A stretch of DNA of 64,000 bases from Isoetes taiwanensis (GCA_021234155.1 JAJEKV010000011.1:13123255-13187254), one strand, 5' to 3'; counted from the stretch's first letter, positions 31,126 to 42,762 are shown. The notes: a model not told the origin generated them from the sequence alone. Numbers and translations are program-made.

Positions 31126-31441
31126 CGACGTTAAGCGCCATCCAATTGTCCAGTGCGAACACAGATTAATGTTTGCATATGCTGAGTCATATAAGAAAGT
31201 GATTGCATTCTTTTAGTTATGCTTTGTATTCCAGATCTAAGGAAGGAAGGAAGGAAGGTTCTTTTATTGTCCGCGGAGGCCAATTGGCCTATGGGACCCA
31301 AATTACACGGGTGCAGCAACAAGCCTGCTGGCAGCTATACAAATATACATATACACATGAATTCCCGGCACCTCAGGTAGGCGCCTGGGGGCAGAGGTGA
31401 GTCCGCAGATCCAAAACCTCCTGGAGGTAGGAGCCAAGGGA

Positions 31442-34400
31442 TCAAACTGATGGCATAATGAGTAGCTCGTGCAGGGGCAGACCAGGTCGCACCAAGAGAA
31501 CGTAGCGAGCCCGAATCTGACTATAGGCTGGACAGCTCTGGAAGGCATGGCTTTCATCCTCAACAACTCCCAGCGGGCAACACTGACAAAGCCTGTCCTG
31601 GCGCGGCTCTCCAACCCACCGACCCGTCTCAAGTCGAAGATGGTGGGCCCCTGTTCGAATGGACGCGAGGATCCTGCGCTTCTTCATGGGCAACTGAGAA
31701 CGCAGGTAGAGTTGTGGGCCTCGAACCAGGGTGGGGTTTATGTGCTGTTTGTAGTGTACCATCTTTACCGCTCCGCAGCATGGTGGTCCCGAGCTTCCCC
31801 AGAAACAAGAGTCCAAGTACCCCTCAACCTATCCCTGGCGCTCAGGCACCGACGCACCTATGTGCGCTACGCTCCAAATACCCCATTGGGCTCTCTTGTC
31901 CTTCCAACAAGCCCCCGAATCGCTATGGGCTCACGCCACGCCGTAAGCCAAGTGCGGGAGTCGAAAGTCGCCCATGCCGCCACCTTCCGAAATAAACAAT
32001 GTGTCTATCGAGGGCCGCATGCTGCAGGGGCATGAACCCTGTCTCCTGCAACAAGATCTGATATGGAACTGAGGACTTGACCCCAAGTGCCCGCGTAAAA
32101 AATGCCTTCTGGACCTGCTCTAAGTCGTTCCAAGTCGCCAAAGACACCACTGGACCCTACACCTTGACCCCATACAAAAGAACTGGCTCCACCAGTGCCC
32201 AGAACAAATGTGTGGTGGCCCCAGTCATACAGCTCTGCCCTGTGACTATTGTTTGGCATTGCGTATAGCGCCTTCCAATCTGTGGTCACCAGAAGGCGAA
32301 TGGATGCATCCCAATACATTGAGGATGGAAATTCCACCCCCAGGTACTTGTAGCTGGGTGTAACCTCTACCATCTGCCCCTGATAAGTGACTGCCGGAGG
32401 TGCTGGATGATGTGAAGAGGATATGAGGACCACCTTAGTCTTGGCCAGGTTGACACGCATGTCCGTCGCCTGATAGAATGTGTCCAGGGCATCTAGGTGT
32501 GCCTGCATGCCCTCTGGTGTATGGGCCAAGAGGTCCACATCATTCGCATAGATGAGCTTCCAGATGACCTGGTGCAAGAGCTGTATACCGTCCTTCCATT
32601 GACAGCAAGTCAGGCTTCCAACTGGTCAATGTAGGTGAGAGAGGACATCCTTGCCTAACTCCAATGTCAGCCGGCAATGACCGCCCTTCCGTTGCATGCG
32701 GCGTCGCAGCTCTCGTGATAGTTCAGCATTAATCGCATTCTGCAGATCCATAGGGAGTCCCAGATGGTGCAATCTCGCCCACAACTTTTCCCGGGGTACT
32801 GTGTCGAAAGCTTTTGCAAAGTCCACAAAACAAAGAGCATGTCCTCCCGACGGTTCCCCGCCCTCGACCACTGTGGCCCCGAGTGTGAAGATGTGATCAA
32901 TGGTCGAATGTCTCCGGTTGGAAGCCCGCCTGGTAAGTGCCCCGACTTTTGTCGCCTCCATCCGGGTTATCTGGCCGCTCGAGAATGCCCGCCAGATGCC
33001 ACGCCTTTGGCAAACACCGAAATGATCATCATGATGGTTGGATAATTGGTCGGACAAAGGTGGGTCCCCCGCCTTGTAGATCGTAACAACCCCGCTTGTG
33101 GTCCATGACCGGGGAAAACCCTCTTGCAACCTCGTTGAACAGTGCAGCAAGGACGGGCACCATGGGCTGTCCTGCCAACTTGAGCAACTCCGCTTGTAGG
33201 CCGTCTAAGTCTGCTGCCTTCCCATTAGCCAGGCGCTGCAGCCCCTCTTCGACATCTTCTTCTGTGATCACCAACGGTGGGCCATGTTGCGGGGGCACAT
33301 CTGTCCGTGTTCCCGGGGGATCATAAAGCTGTTGCAGGTATTGCTCCCATTGCACCGCCGTGATGTTCCCCGTGAGGGTCGTGGCCGGCCTCTACAGTAC
33401 CCCCGCGCCGTAAAGTTCTGGGTGGGCGCCTAGTAGGCCGAACATTTCTCCTTGGTGCCTTGCCAGGTACCTTGCTTTTGTTTCCTTGAGGAAGGCGCGA
33501 TAATGGTTGGTGGCCTGAGCTCCCGTGTCCTGATCCACGATGAGACAGAGTGCACGTTTGCGTTCCTTACACTCAGCATCAAACCACCTGTTACGCGGAA
33601 AGGTTGCGGCCTCTGATCTCTGGCGTGGGGGAGGTCTCCCAAAGCACCTCGTCTCCCGCCTCGCTTTCGAGGAGCTCAACCAGGTTGGTCGATTTGTCGC
33701 TCCAAAGATGTGGCCCCACGTAACCGCTTTGGAGGGCTTCCTGCGAGCATGTCGGCCAGAACCCTCCGCCTGCTCATAATCCAAGCGCAATCGAGGTCGG
33801 CAAGGTGCTGCTACTGAGGAGGCCGTGGTAGTTGGCCAGGCCAGCTTCACATAGAGTGGGAGGTGATCTGAGTCGGCCTCCTCGTCCCGATTGTCCTTGC
33901 CGACGTGAAAATGGCTGACAAGGTGTACATCCTGCGCAACCACTATGACATAATCCATGACACTAGTTCCGCCGCCGTGATTGTCCTGTCTGCAAGTGTA
34001 CCCGTGGGAAGAGGGCCATTGTGGTAGGCCATTGCATATGAGCAGGTCAAAGATACCACACATCAGGAGCAATTGTCTGCCGAAACGGGTGACCTGCTGT
34101 CATCTGAGTGCCGTGTGTAAGCTGCCTCTGCGGGACGCAACTGCAGCACGTCATCCGCGAGGGGGTCCAGCCGCATGGCCTGTTCCACCCCTGTCCGCGC
34201 ATTGAAGTCTCCAAGGAGCATTACTCTGCCCATCCGCTTGTGCTGCTATATGTCATCATATAGATCGACATACAGGTCCATCCTGTCTACCTCCGGGTGG
34301 CTGTAATAGAAGGGAATCTCTGCATGGGGAAAGTAGCAAGCAGCTAGGAAGAGAGGATCTCCGCCAGGGTGGTGCACTCGGACCCACAAGTAGCGGTTAT

Positions 34401-34662
34401 GTCTGTCGGTCTTCTGGAGGGAAACCAAATGTGCCAAGGCTACCCAGTAGTAGCAGGCAACCCCACCGTGCCCACGTCTCCCTGTACAGCCATTGAACAC
34501 TGAAAAATGTTGGTACACCGGCAGATCGGGCAGCCTGTGGCCTGGGTGTTCCCATGTCTCCATGAGGAAGATGAGGTCCATGTCCACTGCTACTGAATTG
34601 AGGCTATCGCCCTTCTGCCACGGGAAACCCCGACAGTTCCAGACCACCATCCGGAGGCACAA
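31442..34662 (-). pseudogene. LINE B ORF2: endonuclease / reverse transcriptase (broken)
   Basis: Endonuclease blocks: VVWNCRGFPWQKG, DLIFLMETWEHPGHRLPDLP, AACYFPHAE, then SDHLPLYVKL at its end. Next come WFDAECKERKRAL, a linker LQRLANGKAADLDGLQAELL, and the RT: CFVDFAKAFDTVPREKLWAR, LIYANDVDLLAH, MRVNLAKTKVVLIS, SYKYLGVEFPSS. The C-terminal part has LLQETGFMPLQHAALDRHIV and a Cys/His cluster (CCPLGVVEDESHAFQSCPAY). The catalytic YADD is YAND (32539-32550), which removes a metal-binding aspartate. Stops and frameshifts separate most blocks, and a segment between the RT blocks is missing (near 32600-32680). Confidence 0.85.
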
Positions 34663-34984
34663 TTCCTATTGAGCGGTCGGAGATGCCTGTGTAGTATGTA
34701 TCACGGATGGACCAGCAGTGGGAGCAGACCGAAGTTCGCGGGGCAGACTTCGGACAAGCGTAAGCAGAGGCGCGAGGGCAAAGATCCGGGCCGAGCGGAG
34801 CGTAACGAGTTGTAGGGGCATTGCGAGGATCGGGAGCGAGGCAACAGGGGTAGCATTTGGCCGAAAGGTGTGCAGCCGCAAGATTTGGTCGACAAATGGG
34901 CGTCCCCGACACTGGCAAACTCCCTCCTGCGTGCCTCCTGTTGCACTGGAGTAAGATCCTGGCTCACATACAGAGATGTGCCCT

Positions 34985-36306
34985 TCAGTAACCTGTCGCA
35001 GTATGGCCTCTCGAACTTGTGCATCCGCAATCGCGGAACATCACGACTTCGGCCGCGGGGGTTGGACCCCACACCGGGCTGGTAGCGTAACCTGAACAGG
35101 TCCTGGACCAGGAAACGTCATGCGCCCAAGCATCTGTGTGTGTATCTTCCGGGTGAGATTCTCTCCCAGCTCTTCCGGCAGGCCCCGAACTACCAGGTTG
35201 TGGCTCCGTCACCTGCGCTCATGGAGCTCAGCATCCGGTGAGGGCATTGACCCATTACGCCCTGGTGGCGCACGCAGCGTGATGATGGTGCGGCGGCGGC
35301 GGGGCTGGCTGTCGGCGTTGAGTTGACCGGGTGACCGATTGACGCCTTGCGGGTTGTTGGGCTTGCGATGCTTGGTGTGTCATGTCTTCTGCGGCCCGGT
35401 TCACCTGAAATCAAGCTCAGCTCTTGCAAGGCTTGGTCCTGTCTTGCAATCTTCCGCGTGCAATGCCGCCATTGTTCATGCGCCTCTGCCTGGAGGCCCT
35501 TGCCTTTCTGGGCAACGACAGATCGGAGCTCCTGCATTTCTCGATCCCATGCCAAATCCTTCTCCCGCGAAGCGCTTCCGTCTTTGCACGTTTAACTTCC
35601 AAAGGCCTGCAACCTCTCTTCTTCGCGGTACCCTCCTCAACTTCCAACTGGAGTGTGGCCTGTGCGCGTCATGCCATGGCATTGGCCTCATCGACCTCGA
35701 TGCGGAGCTGAGACGTGATTGCAAGTGTCTCGCCTTGTTGCCCGATCCCTGCCCTCTCGCCTCGCGTCCGGGGTATCCATGCGAGCACGCATGTTCTGCG
35801 AGCACCTGCCCCGATCTTCTTTGTCTCTTAGAGTGCACCAAGCGGATGTTGTCGTCCACCCAGTGTGCTTGGGTCTCCAACTCAGTGATCTGTTGTTTTG
35901 CTATCACCAACTGTCTGCGCAACACGTGGGATGTTGCAGACTCCATCTTCGTCTCCAGGACCGCAATGCGGGCACTATTGGCCTCAACCCCAGCTTGGAT
36001 GGCGGCCCAAGATTCTGCCAATGGAGGGGGCCCTGTGGGGCCTGAGCAGCCAACTTTCGTCTGCCGAGCCGACCTGGCTGTGTGGGTCCTGGGCTGGGCC
36101 TCCTTCTTCATGGAGGATGTCTCTCCCTTGCCCATTGTGTCTGCACGGGGCCGCTTCCTTGGTGGCCCTTCTTGGTTTTCCCAGGCAGGCTCGGCCTGCA
36201 GGAGGTCAGCAGGCTGTGCTGGGGTTTGCCCGAGGTGGGGTGCTGTGGTCTGTGGAAGTTCACCTGCTAGGGGTGAGTCTGGACACTGGGCTGCTTCTGT
36301 GGTCAT
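34985..36306 (-). pseudogene. LINE B ORF1: coiled-coil RNA-binding protein (broken)
   Basis: Starts at 36306 (MTTEAAQCPDSPLAGELP). An N-terminal disordered region contains a basic PPRKRPRAD patch and a SSMKKEAQPR segment shared with copy A. It is followed by helices with heptad character (AAIQAGVEANSARIAVLETK, VIAKQQITELETQAHWVDDN). Frameshifts near 35820 and 35200 split the rest. Remaining pieces include MQELRSVVAQKGKGLQAEAH and KGTSLYVSQDLTPVQQEARR, the ORF1p-type C-terminal block. The role would be binding LINE RNA in a ribonucleoprotein. The 324-codon frame on the opposite strand is a compositional shadow. Confidence 0.75.
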
Positions 36307-36496
36307 GACTTAAGGTATAACACGTCAAACAAGATTTAGGTAGGCTATGACAGGGGCTTGTCAGGTCTGGCAGGGCTAGGCAGGCTGTGGCCTGTGGCCA
36401 GGCTAGGCAAGGCCAAGAGGCAGTTGGTTGGGCTATGGCAATGTCAGGCAAATGTTGGAGCCTAGCTCAACATTATTCTGTGCACTGACTTCCAAA

Positions 36497-36654
36497 GGCA
36501 GTGGGGTCTCTAGCATACAAAATTGCGCTCAGAATCCAATTTGGGGACCAAAAACGTAGGTCAGAGCACCTTTTAGGCAGTGGGGTCTCTGGCATACAAA
36601 ATTGCGCTCAGAATCCAATTTGGGGACCAAAAACGTAGGTCAGAGCACTTTTTA
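36497..36654 (-). repeat. 79-bp tandem duplication in LINE B 5' UTR
   Basis: Two adjacent copies (36497-36575 and 36576-36654) of a unit containing GGCAGTGGGGTCTCT, ACAAAATTGCGCTCAGAATC and CAATTTGGGGACC, differing at only two or three positions. Copy A has a single related unit at about 10290-10370. Confidence 0.85.
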
Positions 36655-36748
36655 GGGGTTTGGGGGTTTTGGGTCTAGAGAGAGATTGTAAACCCTAGAG
36701 AGAGAAAGCCAGAAAGGGGCAAATCAAGGGGGCTCTATGCAAGGGGCT

Positions 36749-38084
36749 GTAGGCAAGGAGGAATGCTATTCGTCACGGTGCAGATTGCTATGGCAATAGG
36801 CATTTATTTTGAAGAACAGAAGTTTAGATCTATGGAACTACATTCCGATGTATCAAGATTTAGCTATACATTTATTCTTGACTACAATGAGTTTTCCTTA
36901 TAAGCGGGAAGCTTTTCCTATAAAAAACTTGAGTAATCGTTTTAGCTCAACAAGATTTTGATAGTATTATGGCTCAGTAATCTTCAACTCAATAATCAGT
37001 AGTATTGGGTCGTCGAATATATGGCCACCGAATTTCTGTTGTTGTATGCGCGTGGCGCCCTTTCTTCCAAATCTCATTGTTGGCATCAAACAACATGTAA
37101 CATCTTATTATAATGGTCCAAAGTGCCTATTGTTCAGTTCTAATTAGATTGGCAAGGGATGGATCCATGTCTCAAAAGCGCATGTTTCATAGCTAGAGCC
37201 TTGGAGTTGTTCATATATGAAATGGTGATTGAGGTGGTTGTCCGGAAAGAGGTCAAGGTCCAATCAATCTTTACTTATAGTCTTTTAACGTACATTTGAT
37301 TTTAATGCATGAATTTTCATTACAACGTCGGGACTTTGGATTATATTTTGCTACTCTAAAACATTGTTTTTTGAGTTTTTTATGCATTAGAAGTGTAAAG
37401 GCTATAATTGGCAACAACATCTACTATTGAAAGCATTATAGTTCACATGAATCATTGACTGAACTAACTTGTATATAGTTTGGATAGGGGATCTTAGGTT
37501 GCCTCTATGACCAGAAGCTTCCAATTTAGCAGTAAGTTGGTTGTTGTGGACTATCTGGAAAAGATGGAGATTGGTAGTTATTATTGTGCCTAAACCTTAG
37601 AACATGTAAAATATTTGGAGAACCTGTATAAAGATGGATAGTAAATGTCGTGAAAGGCTAAGAAATCACAAAGCAATTTATAGTTCACAAGATGAATCTT
37701 ACATTCCAAAAATATTTTTTCATGACATCTTTTTAAGAAAATTCTCTAGACCTTTGTTTTCTATGTAGATAATGTATTAACGTATCACCAGACTTGTACT
37801 AGAGTAAAGAGTTAGCTAGTATTTTGATTAAGGAAGATATAAATGCTGGTTTCAATTGCTTTGCTTTGCTAATAACTTGCAAAATTTTAGACTAAACTAG
37901 TACTAAATGTGTTCCTTCTATGTATACTAGTCCTAGAACATGTATAACTCGAGTTCAAGACCGCCCAGAGTTGGACTATATATAGACTTGGTTAGACTTA
38001 TGAATATTTTCTTAGCCTCCCTTACATTTTATGAGATTTTCTTAGATTTTCTTAGCTTCTTCTAGATTCCTTTACATTCTAGAA
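36749..38084. other. A+T-rich stretch without recognisable genes
   Basis: No coding, RNA or repeat feature recognised with confidence. Confidence 0.45.
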
Positions 38085-38155
38085 CTTTCTAGAACATTCT
38101 AGAACTTTCTGAAACATTCTGAAACTTTTAGAACATTCTAGAACTTTTTGGAAGT
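38085..38155. repeat. TTCTAGAACNT tandem array (heat-shock-element-like)
   Basis: A 10-bp word repeated as TTCTAGAACTTTCTAGAACA with slippage variants. Because GAA and TTC alternate with 2-bp gaps, the array reads as an extended run of nGAAnnTTCn units, the consensus bound by heat-shock factors. A related array is at 43993-44155. No gene lies immediately beside it. Confidence 0.6.
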
Positions 38156-38200
38156 ACTTCCAAAAAGATTTTCTTAGATTCCCTTATATTCCCATAGATT

Positions 38201-39046
38201 CAAATTCAAAAGCTACATGTGATGAAAGCCTCAAATAAATTCTAGTTTTTTCTGGTTTGAATTCTAAATTTTTTGTCACACCTGGGTGGCGTCCCTAAGG
38301 CCCCGAAGAGGCCAAAAAAAAAATTTTGCAACACAAACCATTGACATCTAACATATAAAAATTAAATCCCCCAACACATAACAACCATTGACATTAACAA
38401 CCAACACATAACTACCATTGACATTAATTAACACAACCATTGGGTCCAACACATTTAAATTAAAATCCCCCTTAAACCCCCTTTGGTTTGGGTGCATATT
38501 CACACGGGGGGTGACTCCGGGCAACGAGAGCTGTTGGATAGGCATATTCACCCCTTGTTCCTTAATCTATACCGTACGTAAAGTTCCTCGTTTGTGGGGT
38601 ATACAAGTACAAAATTTGCTATACTGTATAACAAGATTCGCAAAATACTATAAGATTTCAAGCGGAATACTATATGGTGTTGATTTCGTACGTGCAAAAT
38701 ACAATTATGAGGGCTCTCGCCCCTACGCCACCCCCGTGTGAATATGCACCCAAACCAAAGGGGGTTTAAGGGGGATTTTAATTTAAATGTGTTGGACCCA
38801 ATGGTTGTGTTAATTAATGTCAATGGTAGTTATGTGTTGGTTGTTAATGTCAATGGTTGTTATGTGTTGGGGGATTTAATTTTTATATGTTAGATGTTAA
38901 TGGTTTGTGTTGCAAAAAATTTTTTTTTGCCTCTTCGAGGCCTTAGGACGCCACCCCTCCCCCAAGTGACACAAAAAATTTAGAATTCAAACCAGAAAAA
39001 ACTAGAATTTATTTGAGGCTTTCATCACATGTAGCTTTTGAATTTG
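38201..39046. mobile_element. palindromic element P3 with locus-specific outer arms
   Basis: Core 38299-38942 (644 bp) begins GGCCCCGAAGAGGCC and ends with its complement GGCCTCTTCGAGGCC. Both ends carry the same GGGG-to-GAGG change. Arms include tandem AACACATAACNACCATTGACATTA-like units mirrored on both sides, then the shared GGTTTGGGTGCATATTCACA. The spacer matches P1 and P4. As in P1, complementarity continues outward: 38201-38298 and 38943-39046 are inverted copies of each other (AAAGCTACATGTGATGAAAG, AATTCTAGTTTTTTCTGGTT), unique to this locus. No transposase frame. Confidence 0.85.
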
Positions 39047-39689
39047 ATCACAATAAAACAAATAGAACATAAGTAAAAGTTACCATAAAGATAGAGCAGA
39101 TTGATCCCATTATTCTAAAAGTCATAAAGTTTGCAACACAAAGAAAACCCCCTGTTATTATGCTACATATTGTTACTTCTGCTACAACTATTTCTCTTTC
39201 ACAATGACACCATTGTTTATCAATCCATATGATTTTGGATGCTCCATCTTTAGCTTAAAGGTAATGCATGATTCACCTTATGGTTCGATTAAAGTTCCAA
39301 ACCTACAATATAAATGCATTCTTGTGGCCATCGCTTGATTGATTGATCAAGCGTGACATGGAAAAGGGCGGGAATAATCCGCATGTTGTGTGCATAAGAA
39401 TCCGTTTGTTGATTGAAGCTAAAGGCTGGCACGCTATGAACAATCCGGCAGCCAGGAATATCCAAGAGTTGGAAGCAAACAGAGGGCCTAAACTTGAATC
39501 TGCAGCAAATCTTAGGAAGGAAACAAAAGGGGGTTTTGCAGCACTACATTGAAGAATCAGGAAACCAATACCTTGTAAAAAAAAAACATTATGCTAACTG
39601 AAGAAACATTAAAAAACAAATACCTTTGTAAGTGTGAGCAAAAAATCCATCTCGTGGTAGTAAAATCCACTCCGGCAATAAGAATCCAA
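39047..39689. other. stretch without recognisable genes; fragment of repeat R
   Basis: 39165-39192 is only the terminal part of dispersed repeat R (AACCCCCTGTTATTATGCTA). The plus-strand frame 39343-39552 (69 codons) is not recognised. Confidence 0.4.
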
Positions 39690-39865
39690 GAGGGCAAGTA
39701 CACATGCATATGCACACATGCACACATGCACATGCACTTACACTTGCACATGCACAATACACATGCACATGCACATGAACATGCACATGCACACACATGC
39801 ACATGCATGTGCACATGCACATGCATACACATGCGCAGTGTTCATGCACAAACACATGCAGAGAA
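39690..39865. repeat. CACATG-type microsatellite
   Basis: Imperfect tandem of ACATGC/CACATG words over about 170 bp. It produces Cys/Met/His-rich spurious frames on both strands. Confidence 0.85.
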
Positions 39866-40060
39866 AGACAACAACCCTCGGATTGTTCCAACCAACGAAA
39901 ATCAACGGCCCATAAAAAGTGCACTCTAGAAATACTATTTAGTACACCTCAACACCATGCATAAAGTTCCTCGTTTGTGGGGTATGCATGTACAAAAATT
40001 GCTATACTGTATAACAAAATTTGCAAAATACTATAAGGTTTGAGGTAATATACTACATGG

Positions 40061-41536
40061 AGAAGGCCCTAAGACAGTCTACGAGAAGCTTCAGAGGATG
40101 ATCAGGATGTTCATTTGGAATGGTCCCTCTGAACTTGCATGGTCTGAGGTGTGCAGAGACAGGAGAGATGGGGGATTGGGTTGCAAGGATCTACTGTTGC
40201 AAGCGCAGGTCCTGGCAGCAAAAATAATCTGGAGATCTCTTATGGGGGAGCAATCACCTGCTCTTCACTTGGTTCGATTCTGGTTAGGTAAATGCGCCCC
40301 CTTATGCAGGCCATCAATTCCTATGGAGGAGGTAAGCTCCTTCTTTTACCTGTTTTCTATGCCACGTGGAGTGTCTCCTATTATGCGAGGCCTACTCAGT
40401 GCATGGCAGGAGGTCATAGAGGTTTTCCACCTAAAGCCACCCCTGGACGGGTGGGGGCCTTAGCATCTTCCTCGAATACAACAAGATGGGAAAAGCGTGG
40501 GCTACCTGCGCCTCGGTCCACCCCCGCATATATTCAAGGTGGAGACAACAAGGGATCCGCCATTTAGCTGATGTGTGGTTGGATGACCAATGGATGTCTT
40601 GGTCTGATCTTCAAACTCGGCTCAAACAGGCGAGTGGGCTGGATAAGAGTATCTTTAGACGTATTTTGGCTAATGTGCATGATTGGTCGTGGAGTGTAGG
40701 CCTTGGTGAGGTCCGGGGAATTGAGGGGCAAGAGCAGGGGAGGGATACTTTCGGTAAAGGGGATTTACAAAGCTAAAAGAAACCTCTCTCCCTTCAAAGT
40801 TTTGGCCAGCCCGGATGTTACGGATGAGGTGCTCCCTTTGCTCTTGGTGGGCTCTCGGCAAAGCCGGGTGCTCCAAGAAGATACTGATTGTTCCGTGGTT
40901 AGCTCTTCAGGATGGAATCAGCACCATGTCTCGGTTGAGAAGGAGGAAAATAACGGAATCAGATCTCTGCCCACTAGGATGTGGGCAATGTGAATCAGTG
41001 GAGCACATGTTCTTCTGCCCTATGGTGGTAGACTTCTGGCTCTGGGCCTCACCCATACTTCACTTAACCCCTGACGAGTGGAAGTGGCCACATATATTAT
41101 TGACCTCAGCTAGGTCGCGGACCAGTGCTTCGGTCATCAATATAGCTCTATGGGCAGTTTGGAAACATAGATGTGATGTTGCCATTGGAAAGCAGGCTCT
41201 CTCTACCACCCGAATACGCAAATACTTCAATATGGAGGTTGCAATGATGGGGTTGGGACACCATAGGAAATATGGCAGGAATTATGACAAAGAACTAGAT
41301 AGGATTGGGAGTATACAAGGCTTCAGCTTGTTTTTCCGTTGCTCTTGGAGCACGGAGGAGGTAGCCATTGCCCTGAGTTAAACTGTGGCAGTTAACCCCC
41401 TAACTCCCCTTGGGATTAGCGGGTTCCCTTTGTGCTTATCGATGATATCTGGACATATGGTTCATCTAGATGTTTTTACCTTTTATTAATATAATATACA
41501 TACTTACCTCCAAAAAAAAAAAATATATATATATAT
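40061..41536 (+). mobile_element. 5'-truncated L1-like LINE inside P4
   Basis: Flanked by the 13-bp ATATACTACATGG (40048-40060 and 41537-41549). It carries the end of ORF2 and a 3' tail of A residues followed by (AT)n (41509-41540). It is a different family from LINE A/B/C: its tail is poly(A), and its protein carries the zf-RVT motif of plant L1. Confidence 0.85.
40080..41381 (+). pseudogene. L1-like LINE ORF2 C-terminal fragment
   Basis: Blocks typical of plant L1-type proteins: RMIRMFIWNGPSELAWSEVC, RDGGLGCKDLLLQAQVLAAK, IIWRSLMGE. Then, after several stops and frameshifts (40460-40810), the zf-RVT zinc motif CPLGCGQCESVEHMFFCPMV and the tail ALWAVWKHRCDVAIG. The catalytic RT core and endonuclease are lost by 5' truncation. 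Stops in the middle show it has decayed more than the related insertion at 17036. Confidence 0.8.
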
Positions 41537-41719
41537 ATATACTACATGGTGTTGATTTATACATGCGAAACATAATTTTATGAGCTCTCGCTGCCCTACG
41601 TCACCCCCCGTGTGAATATGCACCCAAACCAAAGGGGGTTTCAAGGGGGATTTAATATTAGAGTGCTGGATGTAATGGTTTGTGTGTTAACCCAAAAATT
41701 TTTTGGCCCCTTTGGGGCC

Positions 41720-42762
41720 TTAATAATTGATGAACGAAGTATAAAATATTTGTAATGATATTATAGACACAATTAGAAACATTTTATTGATATCTATCTA
41801 TTTAGGAATTTAAAATAGCAAAAAGAAATAAAAACCATGATATAAAGTTTAAAGGCTTCAATATTGTAGCGATGATGTTCACTGATGCAATACTTTGAAC
41901 GCTAATAAGCATGATGTTGATAACAATGGCAGTGCCATATTCATCGAACATGGATCCAACAGTGAAGGTAGAGCAAGACAGAGATCATTGCTTGTCATTG
42001 GAGCTGTGGGAATGTTAAAATCTCTTGATAGATGTATTTGAAGATCCATCTGGCAAAAAGCCATAATAGTTTATGTTCCAACTGTAACCAAGTCTGCAGA
42101 AAAGAGGCATCATCCCATGCTTACTCCCAAGTCTGTGTTTCCAATATCATTTGACAAACTGGAAGGAGTACAATCATACAAGATGAAAGGGGATGTTCCA
42201 AATAATGGACCAAATGCTCCAAGCCATGCAGCAGCACTAATATAAATTCCATATGGGCCATAAATAGTTGGGTATATTGATTTCCCCTAGAACTTCAAAT
42301 TCTCCTGCATAGTATCCAATGGGATGTTTTAATATCAAGTATGATGCAACAAGCTTGGCTTCATCTTTCACACTTTATTCGTTTATGAAATACACTTAGA
42401 TACATCTCAAACAGCTTAGTATTGCCTGTTTAATTTGTCTAAAAAAAATTTAATTAATACATACCACCTTCGGTGAGAATCTGGGTAATGATGAAAATTA
42501 GCAGACTGGTGAGACCGCAGCTGATTTACAAACATGATTTACAAACAAAAAACTAAACCTTAAACCCCACCTCTTCTTACTTGCACTTTTATAGGTGACA
42601 AAGCCAATCCCTCAATGGGCTCTCAACAAAAACCTCAACATTTGGAGCCAGTTTGCCAATTCGTGTCTGTTTTCAGAAGGGTCAGAATTTGTGCTCAGAT
42701 TTGTGCTTGAAGGATATTTTATCGATCCTCTGACATACTGGAAACAACAATGAACTGCACAA
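41720..42762. other. stretch without recognisable genes
   Basis: No coding sequence, RNA gene or repeat family recognised. Confidence 0.45.

Larger units (their letters stand above)
31239..36748 (-). mobile_element. LINE copy B, near full length, decayed
   Basis: Second long copy of the LINE family at 5135-10532, also on the minus strand. It has a 5' UTR (36748-36307) with TCTCTCTCTAGGGTTTACAA, a 79-bp tandem duplication and a 180-bp extra block, then ORF1, ORF2, and a short 3' UTR ending in five CCTT-type units (31258-31239). Unlike A, C and the 44545 copy, its 3' UTR lacks the stem-loop module between two GCAGC words. Frames are longer than in A, so it is the younger or better preserved copy, but the RT catalytic box is mutated. 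No target duplication was recognised. Confidence 0.9.
39955..41719. mobile_element. palindromic element P4, left-truncated and split by a LINE
   Basis: Left part 39955-40060 is the spacer of the P family (CCTCGTTTGTGGGGTATGCA ... ACTATAAGGTTTGAGG). The right part, 41537-41719, resumes with TACTACATGGTGTTGATTTA, the shared GTGAATATGCACCCAAACCA arm and the end GGCCCCTTTGGGGCC. An L1-like LINE (40061-41536) lies between. The left arm is missing, and a fragment of repeat R (39921-39953, GTGCACTCTAG) abuts the break. Confidence 0.8.

Noticed and set aside
35339-36313. 324-codon plus-strand open frame opposite LINE B ORF1
   Set aside because: It is the complement of the G+C-rich ORF1 region, has no family motif, and has a composition (Cys, Pro, Leu, Ser) typical of antisense shadows.
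39557-39929. Cys/His/Met-rich frames on both strands
   Set aside because: They translate a CACATG microsatellite and exist in several frames at once. Not a metal-binding protein.
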